DNA of 64,000 nucleotides from Pyrus communis (Eukaryota > Streptophyta > Magnoliopsida > Rosales > Rosaceae), in assembly GCF_963583255.1 (NCBI RefSeq), contig NC_084805.1, forward strand, positions 13,051,375-13,115,374, read 5' to 3'. Below the pieces are notes generated by a model that was not told the DNA's origin, searched no databases, and saw only the letters and a list, made by a program, of their open reading frames with translations. A program made the position numbers and the translations under genes. This document shows positions 45,174-55,550 of the stretch, piece by piece (within the stretch, counting starts at the first letter, position 1; the number at the start of each line of letters is the position of its first letter).

Positions 45174-45590
45174 ATTGATAAGCTTATATTTATATATATT
45201 TTATATCAAATTCACTTGTCTTTTCTTAGTTAGTTCCTTATATTTTTTGAGTTATTTACTTTTTTTTTGTGTTTTGTAGGATTTGTCAAGTAAAGAAAAG
45301 AAAAATAACACAAGTGGAATTTTAAGTAACAAATTCGTCAAAACTGTCTGTGCAGGTCAGCTGACTTTGGAAGCAAGTTGCGGACAGCTCAGAATGAATT
45401 AGAGAATGAGCCTTATATGCTTGGAAAGCTACGGATGTCTATTTTCTGGAGCATTTCAGGGATTGTTAATATCATTTTTCTAGAAGAAGTTATGGCCGTT
45501 TTAACACTAAAAGGTTCCCAAGAGGCTGAGCATACCCTCAATGGTGAAGCCACCCCCAAGGCTTAGGTAGGTTGTAGCCCAGAGAGGTTT
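45174..45590 (+). mobile_element. LTR fragment
   Basis: TGATAAGCTTATATTTATAT at the start, followed by GTAGGATTTGTCAAGTAAAG and GAAAGCTACGGATGTC and a GAAGTTATGGCCGTTTTA block. I associate these with LTRs of the same general class as 18888-20260. The right end and target duplication were not found. Confidence 0.4.
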
Positions 45591-45749
45591 ATTGTAAATT
45601 CATGTTTTAATTGCTTATGCTAATGCATGTAGTTTATAGGGCCACTCAATTTTAATATAGGTTAATATTTAATGTATACTTAGTGCATGATAGGTAATAA
45701 TAATATTTTTATGCTAAAAATAAAATGAGTTCTCTCTATTCTCCATCCT

Positions 45750-45905
45750 TTTACAGTGGTGGAGATAAGTGTTTCCCTTGTACCACAGCGTGGGTTCGAA
45801 CCTCGGCTCCCTAATCTAAAATCTAATCTAACAAATCTATGTAGTCTAGCCATGACCAAAAAAGGATTTTTTACCCTATGTAGTCTAGCCATTGTGCTTC
45901 TTACT
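45750..45905 (+). mobile_element. SINE-like fragment
   Basis: AGTGGTGGAGATAAGTG and GCGTGGGTTCGAACCTCGG resemble pol III A- and B-boxes. A tandem pair of (C)TATGTAGTCTAGCCAT lies at 45838 and 45879. No tail or target duplication seen. Confidence 0.35.
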
Positions 45906-46257
45906 CAAGAAAAGAAAAAGATTTTTTCTAATCAACCATTAAACCCCTAGCTCCTTAATTTCCTTGCTTTATGTTTAGATTTTCCGATGAATGTCACATT
46001 TGGTACATTCTTAATCTCTTTATTTGCTAGTCTTCATTTAATTAGTAGGTTAATTATTTATATGGTCCTTGAATTTTCCGATTAGATTACGATTTTGAGA
46101 TTTATATTTCATCGTTGTTTCATGCATTCTTCATCAAGGCAAGACAAATAAACGTATAATTTTGTGGTACTAATTTCAGCCAACCCATCCAGAAAAAATA
46201 AATAAATAAATCTTGGCTCCACTCCTGCATATCCTTCCATGCATTCTTCATCTATCA

Positions 46258-46440
46258 AGAAACCCTATTAAAGAGTTAGCGCTTAAAGTTCGATCAAACC
46301 TCCTCCCAAATTCAATGGTTTGGGAAGATGAAGAGTCATGATCTTCGTCAAGTTACCATTGCCCAAGATGTGCTGGAAAATCTGATTGTTTGTTGTACGA
46401 TGTGCTCTAGATTACAGTTGCCTCACCTTACGCCAAGTGT
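46258..46440 (+). pseudogene. F-box gene internal relic
   Basis: AAGAGTTAGCGCTTAAAG, then CAAACCTCCTCCCAAATTC, GTTTGGGAAGATGAAGAG, AAGTTACCATTGCCCAAGAT and CTGATTGTTTGTTGT align with exon 1 of the intact F-box gene around 34155-34380 (KPPSTFKGFKSLRSLD to VFDKMIVCSP). Frames are broken. It has neither F-box nor C-terminus. Confidence 0.65.
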
Positions 46441-47110
46441 AGACATCGAAATTTTGGTGAAGTAAATGTTCATCAACACATTAAATCTCAACATTTTAGG
46501 GCTTACGTCGCATGCACTATGTGTCTCACAAATCCTACGCATGACATATGACTCATAAAAAATGGACGAGTCATCAAAGGTGACACGTGTCAATATTTTG
46601 GCGGGAATTAATTAAGGTTAATTCTTGGAGAGAGTTCGCAGTGAGGGAAACGAAGGGACCAAGACTGGGGTGTTAACCCACTTAATACTTTTTCAAAGTT
46701 AAAATTACAAAAATACCCCTCTACCAAATAGGCTCGTAACTCTCTCAAAACTCCAAATTAAATTCTATGTATGCCCACACTTTTATGAGTACGAAAACCA
46801 AATAAAGGAACTAAGAAAGTAGGAGAAATTGAAATTTAACTTGATGCTCAATATTTAATTAAGACACCCAACTCGGGGCATTTTGGTCATTTCATATTGT
46901 TTGAGAATAAAATACATTCTTTGAAGGTACGGGTTCGATTTTAGTATGAACTTCAAGTTCATAAAAAGGGGTACCTATAAGAACACATAATACAATATAC
47001 AATTCAAGTGTAGTGAATTTGGGGTTTGCTTCAGGAACCCGAATGTGAGTAGCTTCGGGACTACGAAAGATGTCAACGGTTCAAAAAAATATATATATAT
47101 ATATGTTGAA
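46441..47110. mobile_element. Probable LTR fragment
   Basis: TGTAGACATCGAAATTTTGG and TGACACGTGTCAATATTTTGG, with sequence style of plant LTRs. It ends vaguely before an (AT)n run at 47089-47105. No target duplication found. Confidence 0.35.
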
Positions 47111-48720
47111 TTGTTAATGCCATAAAAATGGACTTCAAGCTAATAATTTTGAATTTTTGTCGAATTTATAGACTACTGGTCACTTAAATTAATTCAATAG
47201 ATTGAGACTATAAAAGATTGATCGTGGAAGCAAATAATAACGTTCGGATCATATTAGCTTTGGTTGGCTTTGCTAATTACGAAAATATAGCTTAATACGG
47301 CTTTAGCCGGGAACACCCCTAAATATTTGGGTGTAGCGAAGAAGCAACGGGTGCCAATTCGTGGCATGGGGTCAAAAAATTATCGCAACCCAGCAAGGAT
47401 TGCTGGCTGCAGGGACACACGACCCTACATGAAAGCTGCAGGCTAGGTGGGCTCAGGGCAGGCTGTTGCAGGCAGCCCAGCACACACATGCAAGTTGCAG
47501 GCACGCGGAACCAGGTAAAAAGCAAGCCCAACAGTGGAGAACGCTGCTGAAAGGTGGGCCAAGGCGGGGACGATGTGGGCTGGAAAACCGCAGGCCCAGT
47601 AGAAAAGAAAACCCAGTCCTTCGGTTTGGTTGTCTTGCTTGCAGCAAGCAATGCCCCGAGGACTGCTTGGGTCCAAACGCCAAACGGCGACGTCTAGGGG
47701 GCACGGGCTTGAGCTGCAGGTCGGCTCGGCGGTGCGGCTCAGCCGCGTTTATCCAAAAAAATTATTATTATTTTTTCGATTCTAGGGGTTTTCAAAACAA
47801 AAAAATCCATGCTTCTATTTTCTTCCGTTTCTTTGACTCACAATAATTATATCTATTATAAAATTGCGTATGCATTAATATATATATATTGACAAATATA
47901 TACAACATACAATAAATATGTATTTAGCAAAAATATAATAGAGAATGGTTTCATGCATTAGGTTAGAGAAAATATTAAAGTTGTGTTTTAGAAAAACCTG
48001 ATTAGCTGAAAACAAAATCGAGCCCTTGAATTTGTAGAAGAACCTCCTCCATGAACCTTGAATTCCTTAGCGTCAGCGTCAAGTTAAAGCGTGTTGTTAG
48101 CATGTTGTAGAGCCTATTTAACAGGGAAGTGCAACGGCAAGGAGAAAGAGTGTTTGATATAATTCTGAGGTGTGAGTTATATCACCCCATTGTGCCTCTA
48201 TTTATAGTAGTAGGAAAGGTAAAATCCTTACGCAATAAGTATTACAACTTAAACAATATATTATCTAAAAGTTAAGATATGGTAGAATCTCATAAGGATT
48301 TCATAGGATTTACACAATCACATTCCTAACTAAATCAGGAATGCAACAATAATAAATATTTTTGGAGCAAAAATAAATAAAAATGGTAAAAAAAGCATTT
48401 AATAATTATATTAATCGATATTATGCCACATCAAATTGACTTTTTACCTTTTTGGTTATAAAACATTGTTGTTGTCTTCTTTGACAAGGGATTTGAACTT
48501 TTTGACATTTTCATTAGAGATACTGTTAACAGAATTTTTTGGGATGACAAAAAGCCTCACGTGTATGGGTATAAGAGGACACTTGGCCCCAATGGGTCAG
48601 TTATGGGGGACAATAAATGGGTATGGGCTAGTTTGGAGATTTTTTAAAAATCCCGAGTCCGATATGATGATGATATTGCCATCCCATATCCGAATTTGAC
48701 CCAATTAGACATGTATATTA
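47111..48720 (-). mobile_element. Unclassified retroelement debris
   Basis: A GC-rich block (47330-47750, CTGCAGG and GGCAGCCC repeats) with mutually overlapping chance frames is followed by AT-rich sequence with a minus-strand TATA box CTATAAATAG (48198-48207 reversed). This suggests an LTR promoter in reverse. No domain could be read and the borders are unknown. Confidence 0.35.
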
Positions 48721-48833
48721 ATATATTATGCTTGTGAGCACTCTTTATTGATCCTATAATTCTCGTATTTCCTTTTTATTGAATAAATTTTTTGACATGG
48801 AATGATGAACTGATTGTAGGTTGCTGTTACAAT

Positions 48834-49474
48834 TGTCACATCCCGGTTCGGGGGGAACCACTTCTCGGGCTCGACTCCACCACCGTAGCACGATATTGTT
48901 CGCTTTGGGCTTACCATTCCCTCACGGTTTTGTTTTTGGGAACTCACGAGCAACTTCCCAGTGGATCACTCATCATGGGATTGCTCTAGCCCCCTTCTCG
49001 CTTAACTTCGGAGTTCCTACGGAACCCGAAGCCAGTGAGCTCCCAAAAGGTCTCGTGCTAGGTAGGGATGAGAATATACATATAAGGATCACTCCCCTGG
49101 GCGATATGGGATGTCACAATCCACCCCCCTTAGGGCTCGACGTCCTCGTTGGCACACACGCGACCAGGGTTAGGCTCTGATACCAATTTGTCACATCCCG
49201 GCCCGGGGGGGGACCACTTCCCAGGCCCGACTCCACCACCGTAGCACGATATTGTCCGCTTTGGGCTTACCATTCCCTCACGGTTTTGTTTTTGGGAACT
49301 CACGAGCAACTTCCCAGTGGATCACCCATCATGGGATTGCTCTAGCCCCCTTCTCGCTTAACTTCGGAGTTCCTACGAAACCCGAAGCCAGTGAGCTCCC
49401 AAAAGGCCTCGTGCTAGGTAGGGATGAGAATATACATATAAGGATCACTCCCCTGGGCGATGTGGGATGTCACA
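48834..49474 (-). mobile_element. Cassandra TRIM element, copy 2
   Basis: LTRs 48834-49118 and 49189-49474 around a 70-bp internal segment, flanked by exact ACAAT (48829-48833 and 49475-49479). Minus-strand LTRs carry ACTCCGAAGTTAAGCGAGAA and ATGATGGGTGATCCACTGGG (5S-like box A and C regions). Primer-binding site TTGGTATCAGAGCC (reversed) abuts the right LTR. Confidence 0.95.
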
Positions 49475-49494
49475 ACAATTGTGTGGACTTTTTA

Positions 49495-50001
49495 GGCTTA
49501 AATGTCAAAATGATACATGTGTTAGTTATATGACCAATTTAGTTTTTTTGTTTTTTATTTGGTTAATTTAGTTCTCATATTTGTCTACGTTAACTAATTA
49601 AGGACATTTCATTCAATATCTTTTAAAAAATTCATAAGAAAAATTATATAAGATATTTTTACCCTTTCTCTTTATAGAAAAATGAAAATTAATGAGAAAT
49701 AAGACATAGAAGATATAAAAACTTCCAATCTGAAAAGTGATTAAGGTTGTGACATAAAAAAGAGAAGGGGGATATGTTAGGGAGGAGGTTGGGGAGTTGG
49801 GAGGAGAATAATTTTTCTCTTGATTTTTAATTTTATTTTAGTTTAAATATTTTAAATCAAATAAATAAGTTTATAATAAATTATAAATTTTTGGCTTAAA
49901 TATTAAAATGGTCCTTGTGTTTTCAATTTGGTCAAATTGAAAACATGGGGACTAAATTGATTCAATGACTAAAATACAGGGACCATTTTAACATTTAAGC
50001 C
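49495..50001. mobile_element. MITE-like element, GGCTTAAATG ends
   Basis: The left end GGCTTAAATGTCAAAATGAT and the right end, reversed, GGCTTAAATGTTAAAATGGT are inverted repeats extending about 60 bp to CAATTTAGT. A further copy of the end sequence in direct orientation at 49893 suggests two overlapping or tandem elements. Confidence 0.55.
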
Positions 50002-50020
50002 ATTTTAAAATATTATTTAG

Positions 50021-50627
50021 GGCCTGTTTGGTATCATATTTGAAAATTTTTATCATTTCTCAAAACAATTTTTAAGAACATTTCTTGAAAATAATTTTCT
50101 TGTAAGACTCAAAAACTTGATTGGTTTGCGATTTAAAATTTTTAAATCTTACCACTTAAACTAGACAAAAAGATCTAAAAAGAGGGGGTTGCAGGAGAGG
50201 AAGAAAGAGGAGAGAGGAGGAAAGAAAGTAAGAGATAATTGAAGGAAATAGAAAGAAGAGAGGATCAGATGAGATGGAGAGAAAGGAGTGAGAGAAAGAA
50301 CCCAGAGAATGAAGAGAGCGGATTGAAGGAGAGACAAAAAAGGTAAAAAAAAAAGAGGAGAGAGAAAGAAGAAAAGAGAGAGAGATAGATTTGGAGTGAG
50401 AGGGGAGGAGGGAGAGAAAAGAAAGAAATGAGTTTAAGTTTAAAAACTCTAAAAACTCACTTTTAATGTTTTTAGAGAATATATTGTATTTTTGAGTTAG
50501 TCTTAAGTTCAGTTTATGAAAATAATTCTACCAAACAAGTTTTTAAAGCTTAAAACTTGAAAACTATTTTTGAGTTTAAAAAAGTTAAATTCAAGTAGAA
50601 TATCAAACAGATCCTCATATAATTGGA
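50021..50627. mobile_element. GGGCCTGTTTGG-type MITE or small transposon
   Basis: The left end AGGGCCTGTTTGGTATCATA and the right end, reversed, AGGATCTGTTTGATATTCTA are inverted. Interior symmetrical blocks include AAAAACTTGA and TTTTTAAG. A 240-bp purine-rich (GA)n-like tract at 50180-50420 occupies the middle. No coding region. Confidence 0.55.
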
Positions 50628-51094
50628 AGCTTTAATGAAAAGAGTTTGGGTTAAGTTTACTTTAACCAAAAACCACCCTATACTATTATTTAACCAAAAA
50701 TGCTTTATATTTCATGATAAGGACAAAATTATTATATATTAGGCCCTATAAACCTTTAATACACATGGGCTAAATTAAAAGTCCAAAACGAAATATTTTT
50801 TTTTCCAACTCTACCCCCTAACGGAACCCCACTCCGTCAGCCACTCCCGTTAGAAATAGACTTTCCTTTTTTAACAAGTATGCCACTGCCTCAATAAAAA
50901 AAATTTGAAAAAAAAAAAAAAAAAAAAAACCCCAATAATTTATAGGATCACAAATCCCATCTTGAATTTTGTTCGTTCTTGCTTCGTTAATTTTAAATTG
51001 GAGGGGAAAATGTTAGAACCTGTTTGGTTGCTCAGAAAATTTCACTGAGATTCTATTTTCTGTTTAGAGTTTGAAACTTGCAGAGCTAATTTCA

Positions 51095-51600
51095 ATGGAG
51101 GAAGCTCAGAATTTGAGGAGCCCTTATTTTTTGCGTTTTATTATGATGATTTGAGCTCCGAAAGACTTAAAATCCCATAAAGATTCATGAGAAAAATGGA
51201 AGGCAGAATAACTGGGTTAGTTTTGTTGTTCGAGGCGTGGAGTATTAAATTGATTCAACAGAATGGTGGTTTGTTCTTGCATCATGGGTGGCCGGCATTT
51301 GTGAATCTGTGATAGACCATTACGTAGAATGCTGGGACTTCTTAATTTTTAGATACGACGGTGATTTGCGTTTCACCGTGCTAATCTCTTATAAAAGTTT
51401 GTGTGAGAAAGAAGCTGCATTTCGTATTGGATATTGCCAAGCCTCTAGCAACTTTGAAAAGTATGTGTATATGGAACGAAAAAAGGGAAAGGAGGAGGCC
51501 GCATCATCTGGCAATAAGCTGGTTGATGGTGCGACGAAGAAGATGAGAAATGGCTTGTCTCAATTCCAGTCAGAATGCATCGATGAGGGCTGAGAAGAAG
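51095..51600 (+). pseudogene. B3 DNA-binding domain relic (REM-like)
   Basis: Across three frames the plus strand reads FYYDDLSSERLKIP, then RFMRKMEGRITGLVLLFE, QQNGGLFLHHGWPAFV, and DHYVECWDFLIFRYDGDLRF TVLI (two pieces), SLCEKEAAF. This is the order of a plant REM-type B3 domain: strand 1, ERLxIPxxF, LHxGWxxFV, the DxLxFxYxG turn. A Lys/Glu-rich tail (YMERKKGKEEAASSGNKLVD) follows. Frameshifts near 51150 and 51300 and a stop after KIP make it non-functional. It covers little more than one domain. Confidence 0.75.
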
Positions 51601-52063
51601 CAACTTGTTCCGAGGAAGAAAATCCACATGAAAAGCCTGGGTTGGATGTTGTACTACGAAAAGCCGGGTTTGGATGCTTTTCTATATATATAAAGCAAAG
51701 TTTCAAAGAAACGAGACCATAATAAAAGATCTCGTTGAGCAGCACCTACCTTTAACATTCCTTCCTGCGCCACAATGCTGGCAAACACTAGTAGTACTAG
51801 TGCATTGTTATGGTACTCGTGAGCCATTTATCCAAGTTTCCTTGAACGTGCTTGTTAGTTGTTAGTTGTTTGATTTTTATATATATAGCATCAGCATAGC
51901 ACACATGACTAAGATGACTTGTCGTGAGGGTGGTGGGTTAGGATTAGCTAATTTGGTAATCCAACTTCTGGTTGCCTAATTGACTAATAGTCTAATAATT
52001 AAAGTCACTGTTGTAAGTGCGTTCATTGTTACTTATTAGGATGGTTTATTTTGGTTTTGTTCA

Positions 52064-53520
52064 AAAATAGTCAGTCAGTTTAATAAATAGTGTAGTACCT
52101 GTGTTAGTTTAATAAATAGTGTAGTACCCATGTCAGTTTTATAAATAGTCAGTCAGTTTAATAAAAATAGTGAGTGCCCGTATCAGTTTCATAAATAGGG
52201 TAGTACATGTGTTAGTTTCATAAATAGTCAGTTAGTTTAAGAAATAGTGTAGTACATGTGTCAGTTTCATAAATAGTTATTCAGTTTAATAAATAATGTA
52301 GTATACGTATCAATTTCATAAATTGTTAGTCAGTTTAATAAATAGTGTAGTACCTGTGTCAATTTCATAAATAGTGTAGTACATGTGTTAGTTTCATAAA
52401 TAGTCAATCAGTTTAAGAAATAGTGTAGTATATGTGTCAGTTTCATAAATAGTTAGTCAGTTTAATAAATAGTGTAGTACCCGTATCAATTTCATAAATA
52501 GTCAGTCAGTTTAATAAATAGTGTAGTACCCATGTCAATTTCATAAATAGTGAGCTTACTGGGGGGTGATCCTTATATGTATATTCACATCTCTACCTAG
52601 CACGAGGCCTTTTGGGAGCTCACTGGCTTCAGGTTCTATCTTAACTCCGAAGTTAAGCGAGAAGGGGGCTAGAGCAATCCCATGATGGGTAACCCACTGG
52701 GAAGTTGCTCGTGAGTTCCCAAAAACAAAACCGTGAGGGCGTGGTCGGGGCCCAAAGCGGACAATATCGTGCTACGGTGGTGGAGCGGGCCCGGGAAGTG
52801 ATCCGCCCCTGGCCAGGATGTGACAATTTGGTATCAGAGCCTAACCCTGGTCGCGTGTGTGCCGACGAAGACGTCAGGCCCCTAAGGGGGGTGGATTGTG
52901 ACATCCTACATCGCCCAGGGAAGTGATCCTTATATGTATATTCACATCTCTACCTAGCACGAGGCCTTTTGGGAGCTCATTGGCTTCGGGTTCTATCGGA
53001 ACTCCGAAGTTAAGCGAGAAGGGGGCTAGAGCAATCCCATGATGGGTGACCCACTGGGAAGTTGCTCGTGAGTTCCCAAAAATAAAACCGTGAGGGCGTG
53101 GTCGGGGCCCAAAGCGAACAATATCGTACTACGGTGGTGGAGTGGGCCCGGGAAGTGATCCGTCCCGGGCCGGGATGTGACATAGTATAGTACCTATGTC
53201 AGTTTGATAAATAGTCAATCAGTTTAACAAATAATGTAGTACTCGTGTCAGTTTCATAAATAGTGAGTTTAACAAATAGTGTAGTACCCGCATTAGTTTC
53301 ATAAATAGTTAGTTTAAGAAATAGTTAATATTCAGTTTAAGAAATAGTGATAGTACCAATACTCAGTTTAAAAAATAGTGATAGTATCCGTGTTTAGTTT
53401 TAAAAAATAGTCAGTATTCAGTTTAAAAAATATTGTAGTATCCATATTTAATTTCAGAAATAATGTAGTATCCATTTTTAATTTCAGAAATAGTACATGT
53501 GTCCAGTTTTAGACATAACC
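52064..53520 (+). repeat. AAATAGT minisatellite array, forward orientation
   Basis: Two module types alternate: A, about 29 bp, GTAGTACCTGTGTCAGTTTC+ATAAATAGT; and B, about 20 bp, CAGTCAGTTTAATAAATAGT. AB dimers of about 49 bp run from 52064 to 52556 and again 53183-53520, the gap being a Cassandra element. Copies vary by a few bases, increasing to the right. The reverse complement of the same modules occurs at 54700-55295. Confidence 0.9.
52560..53182 (+). mobile_element. Cassandra TRIM element, copy 3 (left end lost)
   Basis: Plus orientation. LTR1 (about 52560-52825) lacks its first 20 or so bases; LTR2 is 52897-53182 (286 bp, TGTGACATCC...GATGTGACA). The internal segment holds a perfect primer-binding site TGGTATCAGAGCC (52829-52841) and the purine tract AGGGGGGTGG (52886-52894). 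5S-like sequence in LTR2: CGGAACTCCGAAGTTAAGCG (52998-53016) and GATGGGTGACCCACTGGGAA (53041-53060). It splits the minisatellite array. Confidence 0.95.
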
Positions 53521-54699
53521 ATTTAAAAAAAAAAAAAGAGTTTAATGAAAACAGTTTGGACGGAAACTCCATTCCGTCAGTCCAATTCCATCAGAAAATT
53601 GAATTTTCCCAAGTTTGAACCGAGTGAAGGTTTGTCGGGGCCACACTCCCATTAAATATTAGTTTTGTTGTGTCTGTCTCTGCATGTCCATGAGTTTTAG
53701 CCTCCAACTCTATTTTCCCAGTATCTTATTCTTAACCAATAAGATGCGTCACATGCCCCACCGCCGTCTGTAATCTTAAAAATTAGAACCTTCATCCCCA
53801 ATTATTACTCCCTTGTTATTAATTTATTAGCACTATAATTAGGAATATATGTGTAAGTATATCTACCACAAAATAGCATATTAAATTTCAAGTACACCAA
53901 TCTTTCCCATTTCTCAAACACACCGCATGAGAGATTTTTCAATGTGATCGATATACGAAGTAGTACATCATATGTCATTATACAAATTGTAAGATATGTA
54001 TACTAAAATATTAATAACTTAAAAAATAAAATTTCTCACAACTTTTATTAAAACACGTGATATACCACTTGCATTCCTGTCACAATAAAAAATTTCTCCA
54101 CACCATAAAAAGCAATAACAACTTCACTCATTTTTTCTTCTTACTCAAACATTCTTTCATTTAACCCGATTTCCGACACAACCTGAAAAAGAAATCAAAA
54201 CCAAGAGAGAAAAGTGTATGGCGTGTACCACAGGTTTGTCAGGTATTTTTTAGCACGGCACAAATTGCTTCCCTCTGCATCTCGTCTCTTTAGTGTCTAC
54301 TTTTGGTTTGAATGCGTGTGAAGTGACGTGTGAAGTTCTTCCTTCCTTCCTCATCCTATAGGCTATCTTTTACTAATTAAATTTAGAGCCCAGTCAACAT
54401 CTTCCCCATTTGTTTGCCATATGATATCCCTACTCTTTTACTTGCAAAACATTAATCATATATAATTAAAATTGAATTGATTAAATCTCGATTGGTCTCA
54501 ACTTTCAAGGAAAATAGAGGAACTAAAATGAGAAAGAAGGATTGCTTATTTACTAATTTATAAATTAGTAAGAAATTAGAGGAATTGAATTAAGAAGGAT
54601 TTAGACTAATGAAGATTCAAAATCAAAATCATGTTAAATGCTTATTGAAATATTTATAGAGTCAAAGTAAGATTACTATAAATTTCATATAAGATATTT
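53521..54699. other. Spacer between the two opposed arrays
   Basis: AT-rich, with an element-end-like motif at 53541 followed by a hairpin ACGGAAACTCCATTCCGTCA. I see no coding domain here. Confidence 0.4.
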
Positions 54700-55295
54700 A
54701 TAAGTTAAATACTGACTATTTCTTAAACACACACACACACAAGTTAAATACTGACTATTTCTTAAACACACACACACACACACACTCTCTCTCACTATTT
54801 TTAAACCTATTCTTTAAAAAAAAATGAAAACAGGTACTGCAGTATTTTTGAAACTAAACTCTAACTATTTATGAAACTAAACATAGCTACTACACTATTT
54901 CTGAAACTAAACACTGACTGTTTATGAGACTGAACATGGGTACTATCACTATTTCTGAGCAATGATACTATCATTATTTTTTTAAACTGATCACTAACTA
55001 TTTTTAAACTAAACACAAGTATTACACTGTTTTTGAAACTAAACACTTGCTATTTCTAAAAATTGACAAGGAGTATTATCACTATTTCTTAAACTGAATA
55101 CTGGTACTATCACTATTTCTTAAATTGATCACTGACTATTTCTGAAACTAAACATAGATACTGCACTTATTTATGAAACTGAGCACAAATACTACACACT
55201 ATATCTAAAACTAAAAACTGACTATTTATGAAAACTAAACACGAGTATTATCATTATTTTTTAAACTAGACACTGACAATTTCTGAAAATTAAAA
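54700..55295 (-). repeat. AAATAGT minisatellite array, reverse orientation
   Basis: Repeats such as ACTATTTATGAAACTAAACA+TAGCTACTAC and ACTATTTCTGAAACTAAACA are reverse complements of modules in the 52.06-53.52 kb array. Two (CA)n microsatellites (54727-54741, 54768-54783) with a duplicated AAGTTAAATACTGACTATTT between them lie at its start. Confidence 0.85.
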
Positions 55296-55404
55296 ACCTT
55301 GATCACACAATATTCATTGCTGCATATACAAATTCAAGATCCAAATGTGTATGAACCTTGAGTATTGATTTCTTTCGCATAAGGACAACAAAATCAATAT
55401 CCCT

Positions 55405-55550
55405 TAGGGAAAAGTGCAAAGAATGCCTGCCCTTTACACTAGCGCAGAGTTCCATTGACTCTAGCTTGGCAGCAATTCGTGCTACACAACCATCCACAAG
55501 AAATATTGTTGAGATATACCAACGGGGTATTTCCAATCAGTTGCAGGAAT
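55405..55550 (-). pseudogene. Cysteine synthase (O-acetylserine thiol-lyase) exon relic
   Basis: The minus strand reads LQLIGNTPLVYLNNI and, after a 1-nt frameshift, VDGCVARIAAKLESMELC and ASVKGR. This is the N-terminal core of plant O-acetylserine(thiol)lyase, including the region around the PLP-binding lysine (normally SSVKDR; here ASVKGR). Downstream homology stops within about 10 residues. Only one exon or less is present and it is broken. Confidence 0.8.

Noticed and set aside
45378..45566. 62-codon plus-strand frame
   Set aside because: Lies inside an LTR-like fragment and lacks any domain.
47319..47846. Five overlapping frames in a GC-rich block
   Set aside because: Mutually overlapping on both strands, no domain, consistent with chance openness of GC-rich retroelement debris.
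52829..52841. tRNA-Met gene fragment
   Set aside because: It is the 13-bp primer-binding site beside the LTR and not part of a folded tRNA gene.
52998..53062. 5S rRNA gene
   Set aside because: Only the promoter-box regions are conserved, within a two-LTR Cassandra with a tRNA-Met primer site.
52064..53520. Regularly spaced repeats resembling a CRISPR array
   Set aside because: The genome is a plant's; the 'spacers' are themselves repeats with the same period, and no cas genes exist. It is a two-module minisatellite.
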